Shown in pieces: positions 39,148-47,875 of a DNA stretch of 64,000 nucleotides. The position numbers and the translations under genes are program-made. The stretch covers positions 718,501-782,500 of the forward strand of contig JAAVLL010000001.1 in the NCBI GenBank assembly GCA_012103035.1, in the 5' to 3' direction. The notes under the pieces are model-generated. The model saw only the letters and a list, made by a program, of their open reading frames with translations, did no database searches and was not told the origin of the DNA. Position 1 is the first letter of the stretch. Each line of letters opens with the position of its first letter. The stretch is from Brucella oryzae (lineage in GTDB: Bacteria > Pseudomonadota > Alphaproteobacteria > Rhizobiales > Rhizobiaceae).

Positions 39148-39607
39148 CTATACCGCGATATAGGCGGTTTCCTTCACTTCCTCCATCACGGCATAGGTGT
39201 GCGATTCCCGCACGCCGGGCAGAGAAAGAAGCGCCTCCGAAAGGAAGCGTCGATAGTGATCCATATCGGATACACGGGCTTTGACGAGATAATCGAAGCC
39301 GCCCGCAACCATGTGGCATTCCAGAATGTCAGGATTGCTGCGGGTAAAGGTCGAGAAGGTCTCGAAGACTTCCGGCGTGGTGCGGTCAAGCTTGATCTCG
39401 ATGAAGACCAGCATGGCCCGATCGAGCATCTTGGGCGAAAGCCGTGCCGAATAGCCGAGAATATACCCTTCGCGGGTCAGTCGCTTGACGCGTTCGGCAG
39501 TCGCCGTCTGTGAGATTTATGCGATCGGCCAGTTCAGTGTTGGTCAGGCGTCCATTCTCCTGAAGGGCGCGCAAAATACTCCTGTCCATCGCATCGAGAT
39601 TCTTCAT
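39148..39607 (-). CDS. Lrp/AsnC family transcriptional regulator (one frameshift)
   Basis: About 153 residues. The helix-turn-helix MKNLDAMDRSILRALQENGRLTNTELADRINL is followed, after an indel near 39512, by VKRLTREGYILGYSARLSPKMLDRAMLVFIEIKLDRTTPEVFETFSTFTRSNPDILECHMVAGGFDYLVKARVSDMDHYRRFL. The C-terminal RAM domain is intact. It resembles the PutR/Lrp type that responds to amino acids. Its start is about 185 bases from a 12-bp inverted repeat that could be its operator. Confidence 0.88.
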
Positions 39608-39792
39608 CAGTTGTCCCCAATGGCCGCTTATGCATGACGGCTCTGTTCTTGATTTTGCATATGTGTTTGAGTTGCCAGGAAATCAATCCGAAATCGGTCC
39701 CCGACGCAAGATGAAACTTGTTGGGTGGTCCTACAAATTTTTGAACTGTTTCGATGATTTCGGCTTAAACTTAAGCATATACGCAAATAACA

Positions 39793-39825
39793 ATCACAGG
39801 TTGCAAAGTGCGCGCAACCTGTGAT
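39793..39825. promoter_or_regulatory. 12-bp perfect inverted repeat
   Basis: ATCACAGGTTGC-N9-GCAACCTGTGAT. The 21-base centre-to-centre spacing fits a dimer binding two successive turns. It lies between the Lrp gene and the trp leader. No T-run follows, so a terminator is less likely than an operator. Confidence 0.5.
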
Positions 39826-39942
39826 AAGGATAGTGTGCATACTGAAAGTTATATTGCACCTGTAAATTTTGCATGGGGTGAGGGGGTTTGAAGCTGGAGG
39901 AATCGTCCCATTCCTTCCGTTTCGTTCATCCGGTTCTGAGGA

Positions 39943-39976
39943 AATCCGGACAGCCCCAAACTGTCCGGATTTTCTT
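39943..39976 (+). terminator. Strong hairpin with weak T-tail, possible end of a small RNA
   Basis: AATCCGGACAG-CCCCAAA-CTGTCCGGATT, an 11-bp perfect stem followed by TTCTTTG. No annotated plus-strand gene ends before it, so it may terminate an unrecognised small transcript starting near 39830. Confidence 0.6.
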
Positions 39977-40080
39977 TGTGAAACTTGTGGAATGCCGTGT
40001 CGACGGCGACCCGTACCGTGCATTTCGGCGCTCGAATTTTCCGGTTGCAAGGAACCACATTGAACGCTAACAGTACGTCC

Positions 40081-40131
40081 ATGAACATTTCGCGCAATAT
40101 CGTCATCAACGGTTGGTGGTGGGCCCGCTAA
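40081..40131 (+). CDS. trpL: trp operon leader peptide TrpL
   Basis: A 16-residue open frame, MNISRNIVINGWWWAR, with three consecutive Trp codons followed by stop and then by mutually exclusive RNA hairpins. This is the classic attenuator arrangement before trpE(G) in Rhizobiales. In Sinorhizobium the corresponding leader and its peptide are also reported to act in trans. The stop lies two bases before the antiterminator strand GCGGCC. Confidence 0.92.
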   Translation: MNISRNIVINGWWWAR

Positions 40132-40133
40132 AA

Positions 40134-40203
40134 GCGGCCACGCAGGCGTTTGTGCATTTGCGTTTAGGAAACAGGCCGCTGGGATTATCCGGGCGGCCTT
40201 TTG
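40134..40203 (+). promoter_or_regulatory. trp attenuator (antiterminator/terminator)
   Basis: GCGGCC at 40134-40139 can pair with GGCCGC at 40174-40179 (antiterminator). GGCCGC at 40174-40179 can instead pair with GCGGCC at 40193-40198, making a terminator followed by TTTTG. Stalling at the Trp codons would favour the first pairing and allow trpE(G) transcription. An alternative pairing of GTGG..CCGC in the peptide end with GCGGCCAC completes the 1:2 hairpin. Confidence 0.88.
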
Positions 40204-40283
40204 TTTGGCTGTTTGAATAAGACCTGCGGGGAAACCGGGTTCTGGAAGTATTCGGAAACAAGTTAGATTTGGGATAGCCGATC

Positions 40284-42475
40284 ATGAATGCGAAGATTGC
40301 GGATAGCGAGATATTCCAGCACGAAACGGCGGGCGGCATCGTCGTCGAACGCGTGCGCCACCTCACTGCCTATAAGGGTGCGATCGAGACCTATATCGAT
40401 GCGCTGAACGAACGGCGTGGTGCTGTTTTTCGTCAAACTACGAATATCCAGGCCGCTATACGCGATGGGATACAGCTATCGTCGATCCTCCCGTGGCCAT
40501 CACGTCACGCGCCCGCAGCATGCGCATCGAAGCGCTGAATGCGCGCGGCGTCATTCTCCTGCGGCCCATTCTTGATACAGTAAAGGCGCTTGCCGAGGTG
40601 ACGGTCGACAAGGCCGAGGAAAACCGTATCGAGCTCACCATTGCCGAACCGAGCGGAGCCTTCACCGAGGAAGAGCGCTCGCGCATGCCTTCGGTTTTCA
40701 CGGTTCTGCGGGTGATTGTCGGCTTGTTCTTCTCCGAAGAAGACGCCAATCTCGGTCTTTACGGCGCTTTCGGCTATGATCTGGCGTTCCAGTTCGATCC
40801 CATCCAGTACAAGCTGAAACGCCCCGACGACCAGCGCGATCTGGTGCTGTTCATTCCCGATGAAATCTTCGTGGCCGATCATTATGCGGCACGGGCCTGG
40901 GTGGATCGTTATGAATTTGCCTGCGGCGGGTCTTCCACGCATGGTCTTGCGCGGGCGACGCCGGTGCAGCCCTTCAAGCCATCGGAAGCCAAGCTTGCGC
41001 GGGGCGATCACAATCCGGGTGAATATGCCAAGCTCGTCGAGCGCGCCAAGGAAAGCTTCAAGCGCGGTGACCTCTTCGAAGTGGTTCCCGGCCAGACTTT
41101 CTATGAGCGCTGCCATACCGCTCCGTCGGAGATTTTCCGTCGGCTGAAGACGATCAATCCGTCGCCCTATTCCTTCTTCATCAATCTGGGCGAGAACGAA
41201 TATCTGGTCGGCGCATCGCCGGAAATGTTCGTGCGGGTCAATGGACGGCGCATCGAGACCTGCCCGATTTCCGGGACGATCAAGCGCGGCGAGGATGCGA
41301 TTTCGGATTCGGAGCAGATCCTGAAACTGCTCAATTCCAAGAAGGACGAATCCGAGCTGACCATGTGTTCGGACGTGGACCGCAACGACAAGAGCCGCGT
41401 CTGCGAGCCGGGGTCGGTGCGGGTCATCGGCCGCCGCCAGATCGAGATGTATTCGCGACTGATCCATACGGTCGATCATATTGAAGGTCGCCTGCGCGAT
41501 GGCATGGATGCGTTCGACGGTTTCCTCAGCCATGCATGGGCCGTGACTGTCACCGGCGCGCCGAAATTGTGGGCGATGCGCTTCCTCGAGGAAAACGAGC
41601 GCAGCCCGCGCGCATGGTATGGCGGCGCCATCGGCATGATGCATTTCAATGGCGACATGAATACCGGCCTGACGCTGCGCACGATTCGGGTAAAGGACGG
41701 CGTGGCCGAAATCCGCGCCGGGGCAACGCTTCTGTTCGATTCCAACCCGGAAGAAGAAGAAGCCGAAACCGAATTGAAGGCATCGGCAATGATCGCGGCT
41801 GTGCGCGAAGCGCAGAAGAGCAATCATATCGCAGAAGAGCGCGTGGCAGCGAAAGTGGGCGAGGGATTTCGATCCTGCTGGTAGATCACGAAGATTCCTT
41901 CGTGCATACGCTTGCCAATTATTTCCGCCAGACTGGTGCCACGGTCTCGACCGTGCGCTCGCCGGTTGCCGAAGACGTGTTCGACAAGGTCAAGCCCGAC
42001 CTCGTGGTTCTGTCACCCGGACCGGGCACGCCACAGGATTTCGATTGCAAGGCGACCATCGACAAGGCGCGCAAGCGGGAATTGCCGATTTTGGCGTCTG
42101 CCTTGGATTGCAGGCGCTGGCCGAAGCCTATGGCGGTACGCTGCGCCAGCTGCGCATTCCTATGCACGGCAAGCCGTCGCGCATTCGCGTGTCGAAGCCG
42201 GAGCGGATATTCTCGGGCCTGCCAAAGGAAGTGACGGTCGGGCGTTATCATTCGATCTTCGCTGATCCGGAACGTTTGCCGGACGATTTTCTGGTGACAG
42301 CGGAAACCGAAGACGGTGTCATCATGGCTTTCGAGCACAAGCATGAGCCGGTCGCCGCCGTTCAATTCCACCGGAATCCATCATGACGCTCGGCCACAAT
42401 GCCGGAATGCGCATGATCGAGAATGTGGTGACGCATCTGGCGAGCAAGAACAAGGCGCGTCGTACCAACACCTGA
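40284..42475 (+). CDS. trpE(G): Fused anthranilate synthase TrpE(G) (about four frameshifts)
   Basis: A fusion of the aminase and glutaminase components, about 730 residues, catalysing chorismate plus glutamine to anthranilate, the first step of tryptophan synthesis. The TrpE half has [36 protein letters not shown], and [16 protein letters not shown]. The TrpG half begins [25 protein letters not shown] and shows [30 protein letters not shown] with the nucleophile Cys, and AVQFHPES with the catalytic His and Glu. Indels near 40432, 41870, 42105 and 42375 must be repaired. It is preceded by a trp attenuator and followed by a hairpin terminator. Confidence 0.94.
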
Positions 42476-42504
42476 TCGAACGCCTTTCGTTCCGATTTCA
42501 AGCC

Positions 42505-42530
42505 AGCCGCAGCCATATGCTGCGGCTTTT
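42505..42530 (+). terminator. trpE(G) terminator
   Basis: AGCCGCAGC-CATAT-GCTGCGGCT followed by TTT, 30 bases after the stop. The rest of 42531-42779 holds no gene or repeat that I can support. Confidence 0.85.
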
Positions 42531-42779
42531 TATGTTTCGGAAGTGCTTTTTCCATGCTTGCTCCGGCAACTCATTTGCAACTGTAATGCCTTGCATTTGC
42601 GGGAGAAAATTAAATGCGGGAACTGAAAAACAGGGTACGAAGTTTCGCTTATCTGGGGTATAGAACGGCGGTGAATTGCTGCTGCATATGCTATACCCCG
42701 CGCGCCAGCGAATGCATGAAGGGCCGTGCGTAGGCCCATCCCGGTTTCGGGAAAAGATCGAGATAATCAAAGGTTCATC

Positions 42780-43688
42780 ATGGACGCGAGTGCAAAGGTT
42801 CGGCGGCTTGCCGCTTGGTCTATTCCCGTTGCTTTCGGCGTGATGGGCTTGAAATATCTGGCCTATGCGCTGACCGGCTCGGTTGCCCTTTATTCGGATG
42901 CGCTGGAATCGATCGTCAATGTGATTGCGGCAATCGGCGCGTGGTGGGCCATTCGGGTCAGCTATCTGCCTGCCGACGATAATCATCCGTTCGGGCACCA
43001 CAAGGCGGAATATATTTCGGCTGTCGTGGAGGGTGTTCTGATTACGGTCGCCGCACTTTTGATCTTCCGCGAGGCCTGGTTTGCCCTTCAATCACCGCGA
43101 ACGCTCGATGAACCCTGGCTGGGTCTCGGTATCAACACGGCTGCTGCCGTCATAAATGGCTTATGGGCATCATTGTTGATTCGCACCGGTCGCAAGTCCC
43201 GCTCGCCTGCGCTGGAAGCCGACGGAAAACACATCATGACTGATGTGTTCACCTCTGTAGGTGTTCTGGTCGGTCTCGTCGGTGCTGTCGTGACCGGCTG
43301 GGCCATACTCGATCCGCTGCTCGCCATTCTGGTGGCCATCAACATTCTCTGGCAGGGGTGGGGTGTCATCAATTCCTCGGTGCAGGGATTGATGGATATT
43401 GGTGTCGAGCCGACTGAGGAGATGCGCATTCGCGATGTCATTTCGGCCAATGCGGGTGGCGCCATCGAGGTTCATGACCTCAAGACCCGTATTGCGGGCC
43501 GTGTTACCTTCATCGAGTTTCACCTGGTCGTGGCCGCTGATATGAGCGTCGGCGATGCCCATGTGATCTGCGACCGTATCGAAGATGCGCTGAAAAAGCA
43601 GATCGACAGCGCGCGCGTGGTGATCCATGTCGAGCCGGAGGACGAGGCAAAGCTGCCGCCGGGAACAAGTGCTGTGCCATTCGCCTGA
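42780..43688 (+). CDS. Cation diffusion facilitator (CDF) family metal transporter
   Basis: A 302-residue intact protein with six TM segments. MGLKYLAYALTGSVALYSDALESIVNVIAAIGAWWAIRVSYLPADDNHPFGHHKAEYISAVVEGVLI contains the first metal site (SDALES in TM2) and the DNHPFGHHKAE loop. ALEADGKHIMTDVFTSVGVLVGLVG is the second half of the site (HxxxD in TM5). The C-terminal cytoplasmic domain (EVHDLKTRIAGRVTFIEFHLVVAADMSVGDAHVICDRIEDAL) has the usual His residues for dimer metal sites. It exports Zn, Fe or a related divalent ion against protons. The start at 42780 is chosen where the family begins. Confidence 0.92.
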   Translation: MDASAKVRRLAAWSIPVAFGVMGLKYLAYALTGSVALYSDALESIVNVIAAIGAWWAIRVSYLPADDNHPFGHHKAEYISAVVEGVLITVAALLIFREAWFALQSPRTLDEPWLGLGINTAAAVINGLWASLLIRTGRKSRSPALEADGKHIMTDVFTSVGVLVGLVGAVVTGWAILDPLLAILVAINILWQGWGVINSSVQGLMDIGVEPTEEMRIRDVISANAGGAIEVHDLKTRIAGRVTFIEFHLVVAADMSVGDAHVICDRIEDALKKQIDSARVVIHVEPEDEAKLPPGTSAVPFA

Positions 43689-43829
43689 GAGCCTGTTCCA
43701 AAAGTCGCCCCGTGTGGCTGCAAATGGCAATTTTCTCCATTCCGGTGCTCACGTACCTTTATGTACGCTCCGCTCCGGTACTCGAAAATAACCATTTTCG
43801 CACACACATGTCGCTTTTGAGTCAGGCTC
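43689..43829. repeat. Long palindromic repeat resembling Brucella Bru-RS elements
   Basis: A 141-base imperfect inverted repeat from GAGCCTG to CAGGCTC. Matching parts include GTGTG with CACAC and AAATGG with CCATTT, with GTAC on both sides of a CTTTA centre. As RNA it would fold into a single long hairpin. It begins directly at the end of the cation transporter gene. Confidence 0.75.
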
Positions 43830-43942
43830 TGAATGAAATACTATCTTGCACAGCAGAAATCCGGCGTGTAAAAGCTTTTCCCATGACGATCAAAAACGCA
43901 ACATCTATGGAACATTCCGCAGCGCCTTCGGCGCGCGCGTTG

Positions 43943-44004
43943 ATGTCTGCGTTCTAAACTCGCTTCTTACCCTCGGCCTTAGCGGCGATCGCCGGGCTCG
44001 TTGA
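43943..44004 (+). CDS. Probable leu leader peptide before leuA (one-base indel)
   Basis: An ATG at 43943 reads MSAF and then a stop, but the phase that follows contains codons for NSLLTLGLSGDRRAR ending in TGA at 44004. The span is 62 bases, one short of a whole frame; one extra T in the TTC run would give a 20-residue peptide with five Leu in ten residues. This fits a Leu-codon attenuator for leuA. With indels so common in this sequence, a missing T is plausible but unproven. Confidence 0.6.
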
Positions 44005-44052
44005 AAGGAGCGTCCGGCGGTCGATCCCCGGTCGCTGGCCTGTGCTCCTTTC
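44003..44052 (+). promoter_or_regulatory. Leader hairpin upstream of leuA
   Basis: GAAAGGAGC pairs with GCTCCTTTC (9 bp) and encloses a second GC-rich imperfect stem between 44014 and 44040. It starts right at the leader peptide stop. There is no long T-run after it, so it may be a Rho-dependent or translational control element rather than a standard terminator. Confidence 0.55.
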
Positions 44053-44126
44053 AGAAAACCCTTATAATCGATCAGTAGTATCCGCGCTTGACGGCTTGAA
44101 ACCGTCGAAAGCCGGGAGGAAACGAA

Positions 44127-45848
44127 ATGAATCAGTCCGTCGCCACGCCGCAATCGAAATCCATCTCCGCGCGCAAGGGCATGCCCATTGCAGGCAGCAA
44201 ATATTCGCCTTTCCCGGTTCCGCAGCTCGATGACCGGACCTGGCCGTCCAAGCGTATCGAAAAGGCACCGATCTGGTGCTCGGTCGATCTGCGTGATGGT
44301 AATCAGGCCTTGATCGATCCCATGGGGCATGACCGCAAGGAGCGCATGTTCCGCCTGCTGGTCGATATGGGTTTTCCGGAAATCGAAATCGGTTTTCCGT
44401 CCGCGTCGCAGACGGATTTCGACTTCTGCCGTTGGGCGATCGAGCATGGCAATGTGCCGGACGAGCTGGATTTGCAGGTTCTGGTCCAGTGCCGCCCCGA
44501 GCTGATTACACGGACTTTCGAAGCGCTGGAAGGCGCGAAGTCACCGATCATCCATTTCTATAATTCCACCAGTGAATTGCAGCGTCGCGTGGTGTTTGCC
44601 AAGGATGTCGGCGGCATCAAGCAGATCGCAACCGACGCCGCCAAGATGATTATGGATATGGCCGCGAAGGCTGGTGGCGGCTATCGCTTCCAGTATTCGC
44701 CGGAAAGCTTCACCGGCACCGAGCTGGATGTGGCGCTGGAAATCTGCAATGCGGTGATCGAGATCGTGAAGCCGACGGCGGACAACAAGCTGATCGTCAA
44801 CCTGCCCTCGACGGTCGAAATGAACACGCCGAACATCTATGCCGACCAGATCGAATGGATGTGCCGCAATCTCGACAATCGCGAGAACCTGATTATCTCG
44901 CTGCATCCGCACAATGACCGCGGCACGGGCATTGCCGCCACGGAACTGGGCTTGATGGCAGGCGCGGACCGTGTTGAAGGCACGCTGTTCGGCAATGGTG
45001 AACGCACCGGCAATGTGGACGTGGTGACGCTGGCGCTCAACATGTACACGCAGGGCGTGGACCCTGAACTGGACTGCACCGACATCAACCGGATGAAGGA
45101 AGTCTATGAATATTCGAACCAGTTGAAGATTGCCGAGCGCCATCCTTATGTCGGCGAACTGGTCTATACGGCTTTCTCCGGCTCGCATCAGGATGCGATC
45201 AACAAGGGCATGAAGGCGCGCCGTTCGGCCAATTCGCCGATCTGGGAAGTGCCCTATCTGCCGATCGACCCGCAGGATGTGGGCCGCTCCTATGAAGCGA
45301 TCATCCGCATCAATTCGCAATCGGGCAAGGGCGGTATCGCCTACATTCTGCAGGCCGATTACGGCTTGAACCTGCCGCGCAACCTGCAGGTGGAGTTCCG
45401 CGAGATCATCCAGAACATCACCGATGAGGAAGGCAAGGAACTGCCGTCGAAGCGCATTCACGACGAGTTCCAGAGCCTCTATGTGACGCAGCCGGATGCC
45501 CGCATCAAGTTCGTCGATCATCACACCATGCCCGATCCCGAGCAGAAAGGCCGCCGTATCCTTACCGCTGAAATCACCGATAACGGCGTGACGAAGAATA
45601 TTGAAGGCAAGGGCACAGGCCCGATTGACGGCTTTGTCGATGCGTTGTCCAAATATCTCGGCGTGACGATGTCAGTTGTCGATTATTCCGAACATTCGCT
45701 ACAGCAGGGTTCTGACGCTTCGGCTATTTCTTATGTCGAAATGGCTTATCCGGACGGAAAGCTGTTCGGCGTCGGCATCAACGACAATATCGTCAGTGCT
45801 TCACTGGAAGCTATCGTATCTGCGGCCAATCGCGTCATCGCGAAATAA
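44127..45848 (+). CDS. leuA: 2-isopropylmalate synthase LeuA
   Basis: A 573-residue intact enzyme of the long (LeuA2) type. It condenses acetyl-CoA with 2-oxoisovalerate, the first committed step of leucine synthesis. WCSVDLRDGNQALIDPM holds the metal and catalytic RDGNQ motif; SLHPHNDRGTGIAATELGLMAGADRVEGTLFGNGERTGNVDVVTLALNM holds the HPHND metal ligands and the GNGERTGN motif. The C-terminal leucine-feedback domain reads ITDNGVTKNIEGKGTGPIDGFVDALSK. A GGGAGGAAA ribosome-binding site precedes the ATG. It has a leader peptide and hairpin upstream and a hairpin terminator downstream. Confidence 0.97.
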   Translation: MNQSVATPQSKSISARKGMPIAGSKYSPFPVPQLDDRTWPSKRIEKAPIWCSVDLRDGNQALIDPMGHDRKERMFRLLVDMGFPEIEIGFPSASQTDFDFCRWAIEHGNVPDELDLQVLVQCRPELITRTFEALEGAKSPIIHFYNSTSELQRRVVFAKDVGGIKQIATDAAKMIMDMAAKAGGGYRFQYSPESFTGTELDVALEICNAVIEIVKPTADNKLIVNLPSTVEMNTPNIYADQIEWMCRNLDNRENLIISLHPHNDRGTGIAATELGLMAGADRVEGTLFGNGERTGNVDVVTLALNMYTQGVDPELDCTDINRMKEVYEYSNQLKIAERHPYVGELVYTAFSGSHQDAINKGMKARRSANSPIWEVPYLPIDPQDVGRSYEAIIRINSQSGKGGIAYILQADYGLNLPRNLQVEFREIIQNITDEEGKELPSKRIHDEFQSLYVTQPDARIKFVDHHTMPDPEQKGRRILTAEITDNGVTKNIEGKGTGPIDGFVDALSKYLGVTMSVVDYSEHSLQQGSDASAISYVEMAYPDGKLFGVGINDNIVSASLEAIVSAANRVIAK

Positions 45849-45867
45849 TTTTGCACTGTCTGTTTCT

Positions 45868-45900
45868 AAAGGCGGCACTGTTCGTGCCGCCTTTAAATTT
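45868..45900 (+). terminator. leuA terminator
   Basis: AAAGGCGGCAC-TGTTC-GTGCCGCCTTT, an 11-bp stem followed by AAATTT. Confidence 0.85.
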
Positions 45901-45949
45901 CATATTTTTACTATTTCTGCCCGCCTATATTTTTTATTGTGAGATTTTT

Positions 45950-46314
45950 ATGAAACGTTTTTATATCTATTGCCTTCGGTCGCGTTAGTTTCGGGTTGTG
46001 CTACTCGTTCTGACAATATCTCTGCCAGCTACGTGCCTTCCAGTGTATATAATTCCCAAAGTTGTTCGCAGCTAAAGGAAGAGGCCGTGCGTTTGTCCTA
46101 TAGTGCCGCAACTGCTGTCGGCAGACAGAATTCCGCTGCAACGCGCGATACAATAACGACCGGGGTTGGGCTTGTTCTGTTCTGGCCCGCGCTGTTTCTG
46201 AATAATGGCGATGGTGCCAAAGCGGCGGAAGTTGCCCGTCTGAAGGGTGAGATGCAGGCTCTGGAACGGGCGTCGGCGTTGAAGGGCTGCAACATCACTT
46301 TCCGTAATCGCTAG
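45950..46314 (+). CDS. Small lipoprotein of unknown function (one frameshift)
   Basis: About 121 residues. MKRFYIY is followed, one base out of frame, by LPSVALVSGCATRSDNISASYVPSSVYNSQSC. LVSGC is a lipobox with the acylated Cys, so the protein is a probable outer-membrane lipoprotein. The mature part has a hydrophobic stretch (TTGVGLVLFWPALFLNNGDG) and a helical end (AAEVARLKGEMQALERASALKGC). No family recognised. A hairpin terminator follows. Confidence 0.75.
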
Positions 46315-46348
46315 AGTGCATATCGAAAAGTGCAAAATCGATGAGAAG

Positions 46349-46368
46349 CGGCGCTTCGGCGCCGTTTT
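46349..46368 (+). terminator. Terminator between lipoprotein and phosphoesterase genes
   Basis: CGGCGC-TTCG-GCGCCG followed by TTTTG. Confidence 0.85.
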
Positions 46369-46377
46369 GTTGTGGAG

Positions 46378-47279
46378 TTAATAAAGAACGCGCTCGTTGA
46401 GCTTCGTTATTTTCTCGCTGGCATCGGAAACGCCATGCTCTTCCATGAGGCAGGACCAGCCGCCATCAGGCCGTTTATCGATGCTGAAAATGTTATAGCG
46501 GGCAGCGGGCTTATGACCGCCAAAATTCTGGCTCGCCGACGGGACGCTGATGACGGGAATCTTGCCGTTCGGGCCATCGATCTCGTAATGCGTGATAAGA
46601 TGCGTATGGCCATGGAGAACAAGCTCAGCGCCGTGCTTGCGTATGATCTTCTGGAAGCGGCGAATGCCATAAAGGCGCTTGTGCGCGGGCGTTGCGCCAT
46701 AGATCGGCGGGTGGTGAATCATCACGATGCGGAAGAGGCCACGCGTACCGGCTTCATCGAGCATTGCGGCCAGACGCTTGCCTTGCGCAGACCGGAAGTC
46801 GCCGCTCGCCATGAAGGGCGCCGTCGCGCGCGCCGACGAAACGCCGATCAGCGCAACAGGCCCACGCACGCGCATATAGGGAAATTGCGGACGATTGCCC
46901 TTATTGTCGATGCCGTCGCCGCGCATCCACGGTTCCCATTTCCGGCAGGACTTGTCGAGGGCACCCGGAACATAAGCGTCGTGATTGCCGGGAACGACCG
47001 AAACATCCTCAGGGTTGCCCAATTTGGAGAGCCATTCATGGGCGATGTCGATTTCCAGATTGAGCGCCAGATTGACGAGATCGCCCGTTACCGCGATGTG
47101 GTCAGGTGATTGCGCCTGCATATCGCCGATGAGACTATCCAGCACGGTTCCGTGCATCGCGTTTTGCGATTGCGCAGCCAGTTGATGTAGCCGGTGATAC
47201 GTTTCGATGCCAATTCGCGATATCGCACGCGCGGCAGAGGCGAAAGGTGTATATCGGAGATATGGGCGAGACGGAACAT
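46378..47279 (-). CDS. Metallophosphoesterase family protein (one frameshift)
   Basis: A calcineurin-like phosphoesterase of about 300 residues. The metal motifs are HISDIHLSPLP (DxH), DHIAVTGDLVNLA (GDxxN), VPGNHDAY (GNHD), IVMIHHPP and ELVLHGHTHL (GHTH). An indel near 47165 separates the first 40 residues. The starts at 47279 and 47288 are both possible. The substrate is unknown; the sequence resembles the cyclic-nucleotide-like group. Confidence 0.88.
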
Positions 47280-47422
47280 AAGGCCCATTTACTGTATTAT
47301 TATTGGAATCGAAACCTGTTTAGCTACTTTTTGTTGATGTCATTGCTGTTTTGGATAGAGGTATATTGCCTCGCGGAGAGACGGTATGCGCTTTCGTCAT
47401 TTCATATTTCATACTTTTTCTA

Positions 47423-47838
47423 ATGCGACGCCCGATGACGCTGGGCGTCAGGGCTATCGTTTTCGATGAAAAGAAAAATTCTGTTTTCCTTGTAAAGCAT
47501 ACCTATGTGCCCGGATGGCAATTGCCGGGCGGGGGCGTCGAACGTGGCGAGACCTTCGGGCAGGCGCTGGAAAAGGAGTTGCGCGAGGAGGGCAATATCG
47601 TTCTGAAAGGCCTACCGCAGCTTTTGCGCTCTACAAGAATGCGCATGCATCACCGCGCGATCACGTGGCGCTTTATATATGCAGGCAATTTGAGCAGACG
47701 GCACCCCGTTTGCCGGATCGGGAAATCGCCGAATGCGGTTTCTTTCCACTGGACGATCTGCCGGAAGGGACGACGCCATCAACCAAGCGGCGTCTGCAGG
47801 AAGCGATGCACGATCTGGAGCCGCTTCCACTTTGGTAA
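47423..47838 (+). CDS. NUDIX hydrolase (one frameshift)
   Basis: About 138 residues. MRRPMTLGVRAIVFDEKKNSVFLVKHTYVPGWQLPGGGVERGETFGQALEKELREEGNIVL contains the Nudix box (GGGVERGETFGQALEKELREEGNI). A frame change near 47605 leads to ALYKNAHASPRDHVALYICRQFEQTAPRLPDREIAECGFFPLDDLPEGTTPSTKRRLQE. It hydrolyses a nucleoside diphosphate-linked compound. The exact substrate is unknown. Confidence 0.87.
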
Positions 47839-47862
47839 AGGCGCGCTGCTGCGCCTTTACCT
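47836..47862. terminator. Bidirectional terminator
   Basis: TAAAGGCGC-GCTGCT-GCGCCTTTA; it overlaps the NUDIX stop and faces the convergent OmpW gene. Confidence 0.7.
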
Positions 47863-47875
47863 GATCGGTGATCGA

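Noticed and set aside
40505-41827. 440-residue open frame antisense to trpE
   Set aside because: A shadow of the TrpE half; no domain pattern and no ribosome-binding site.
44541-45524. 327-residue open frame antisense to leuA
   Set aside because: It mirrors the leuA codons and shows a His/Arg/Asp-rich low-character translation; leuA itself is intact and certain.
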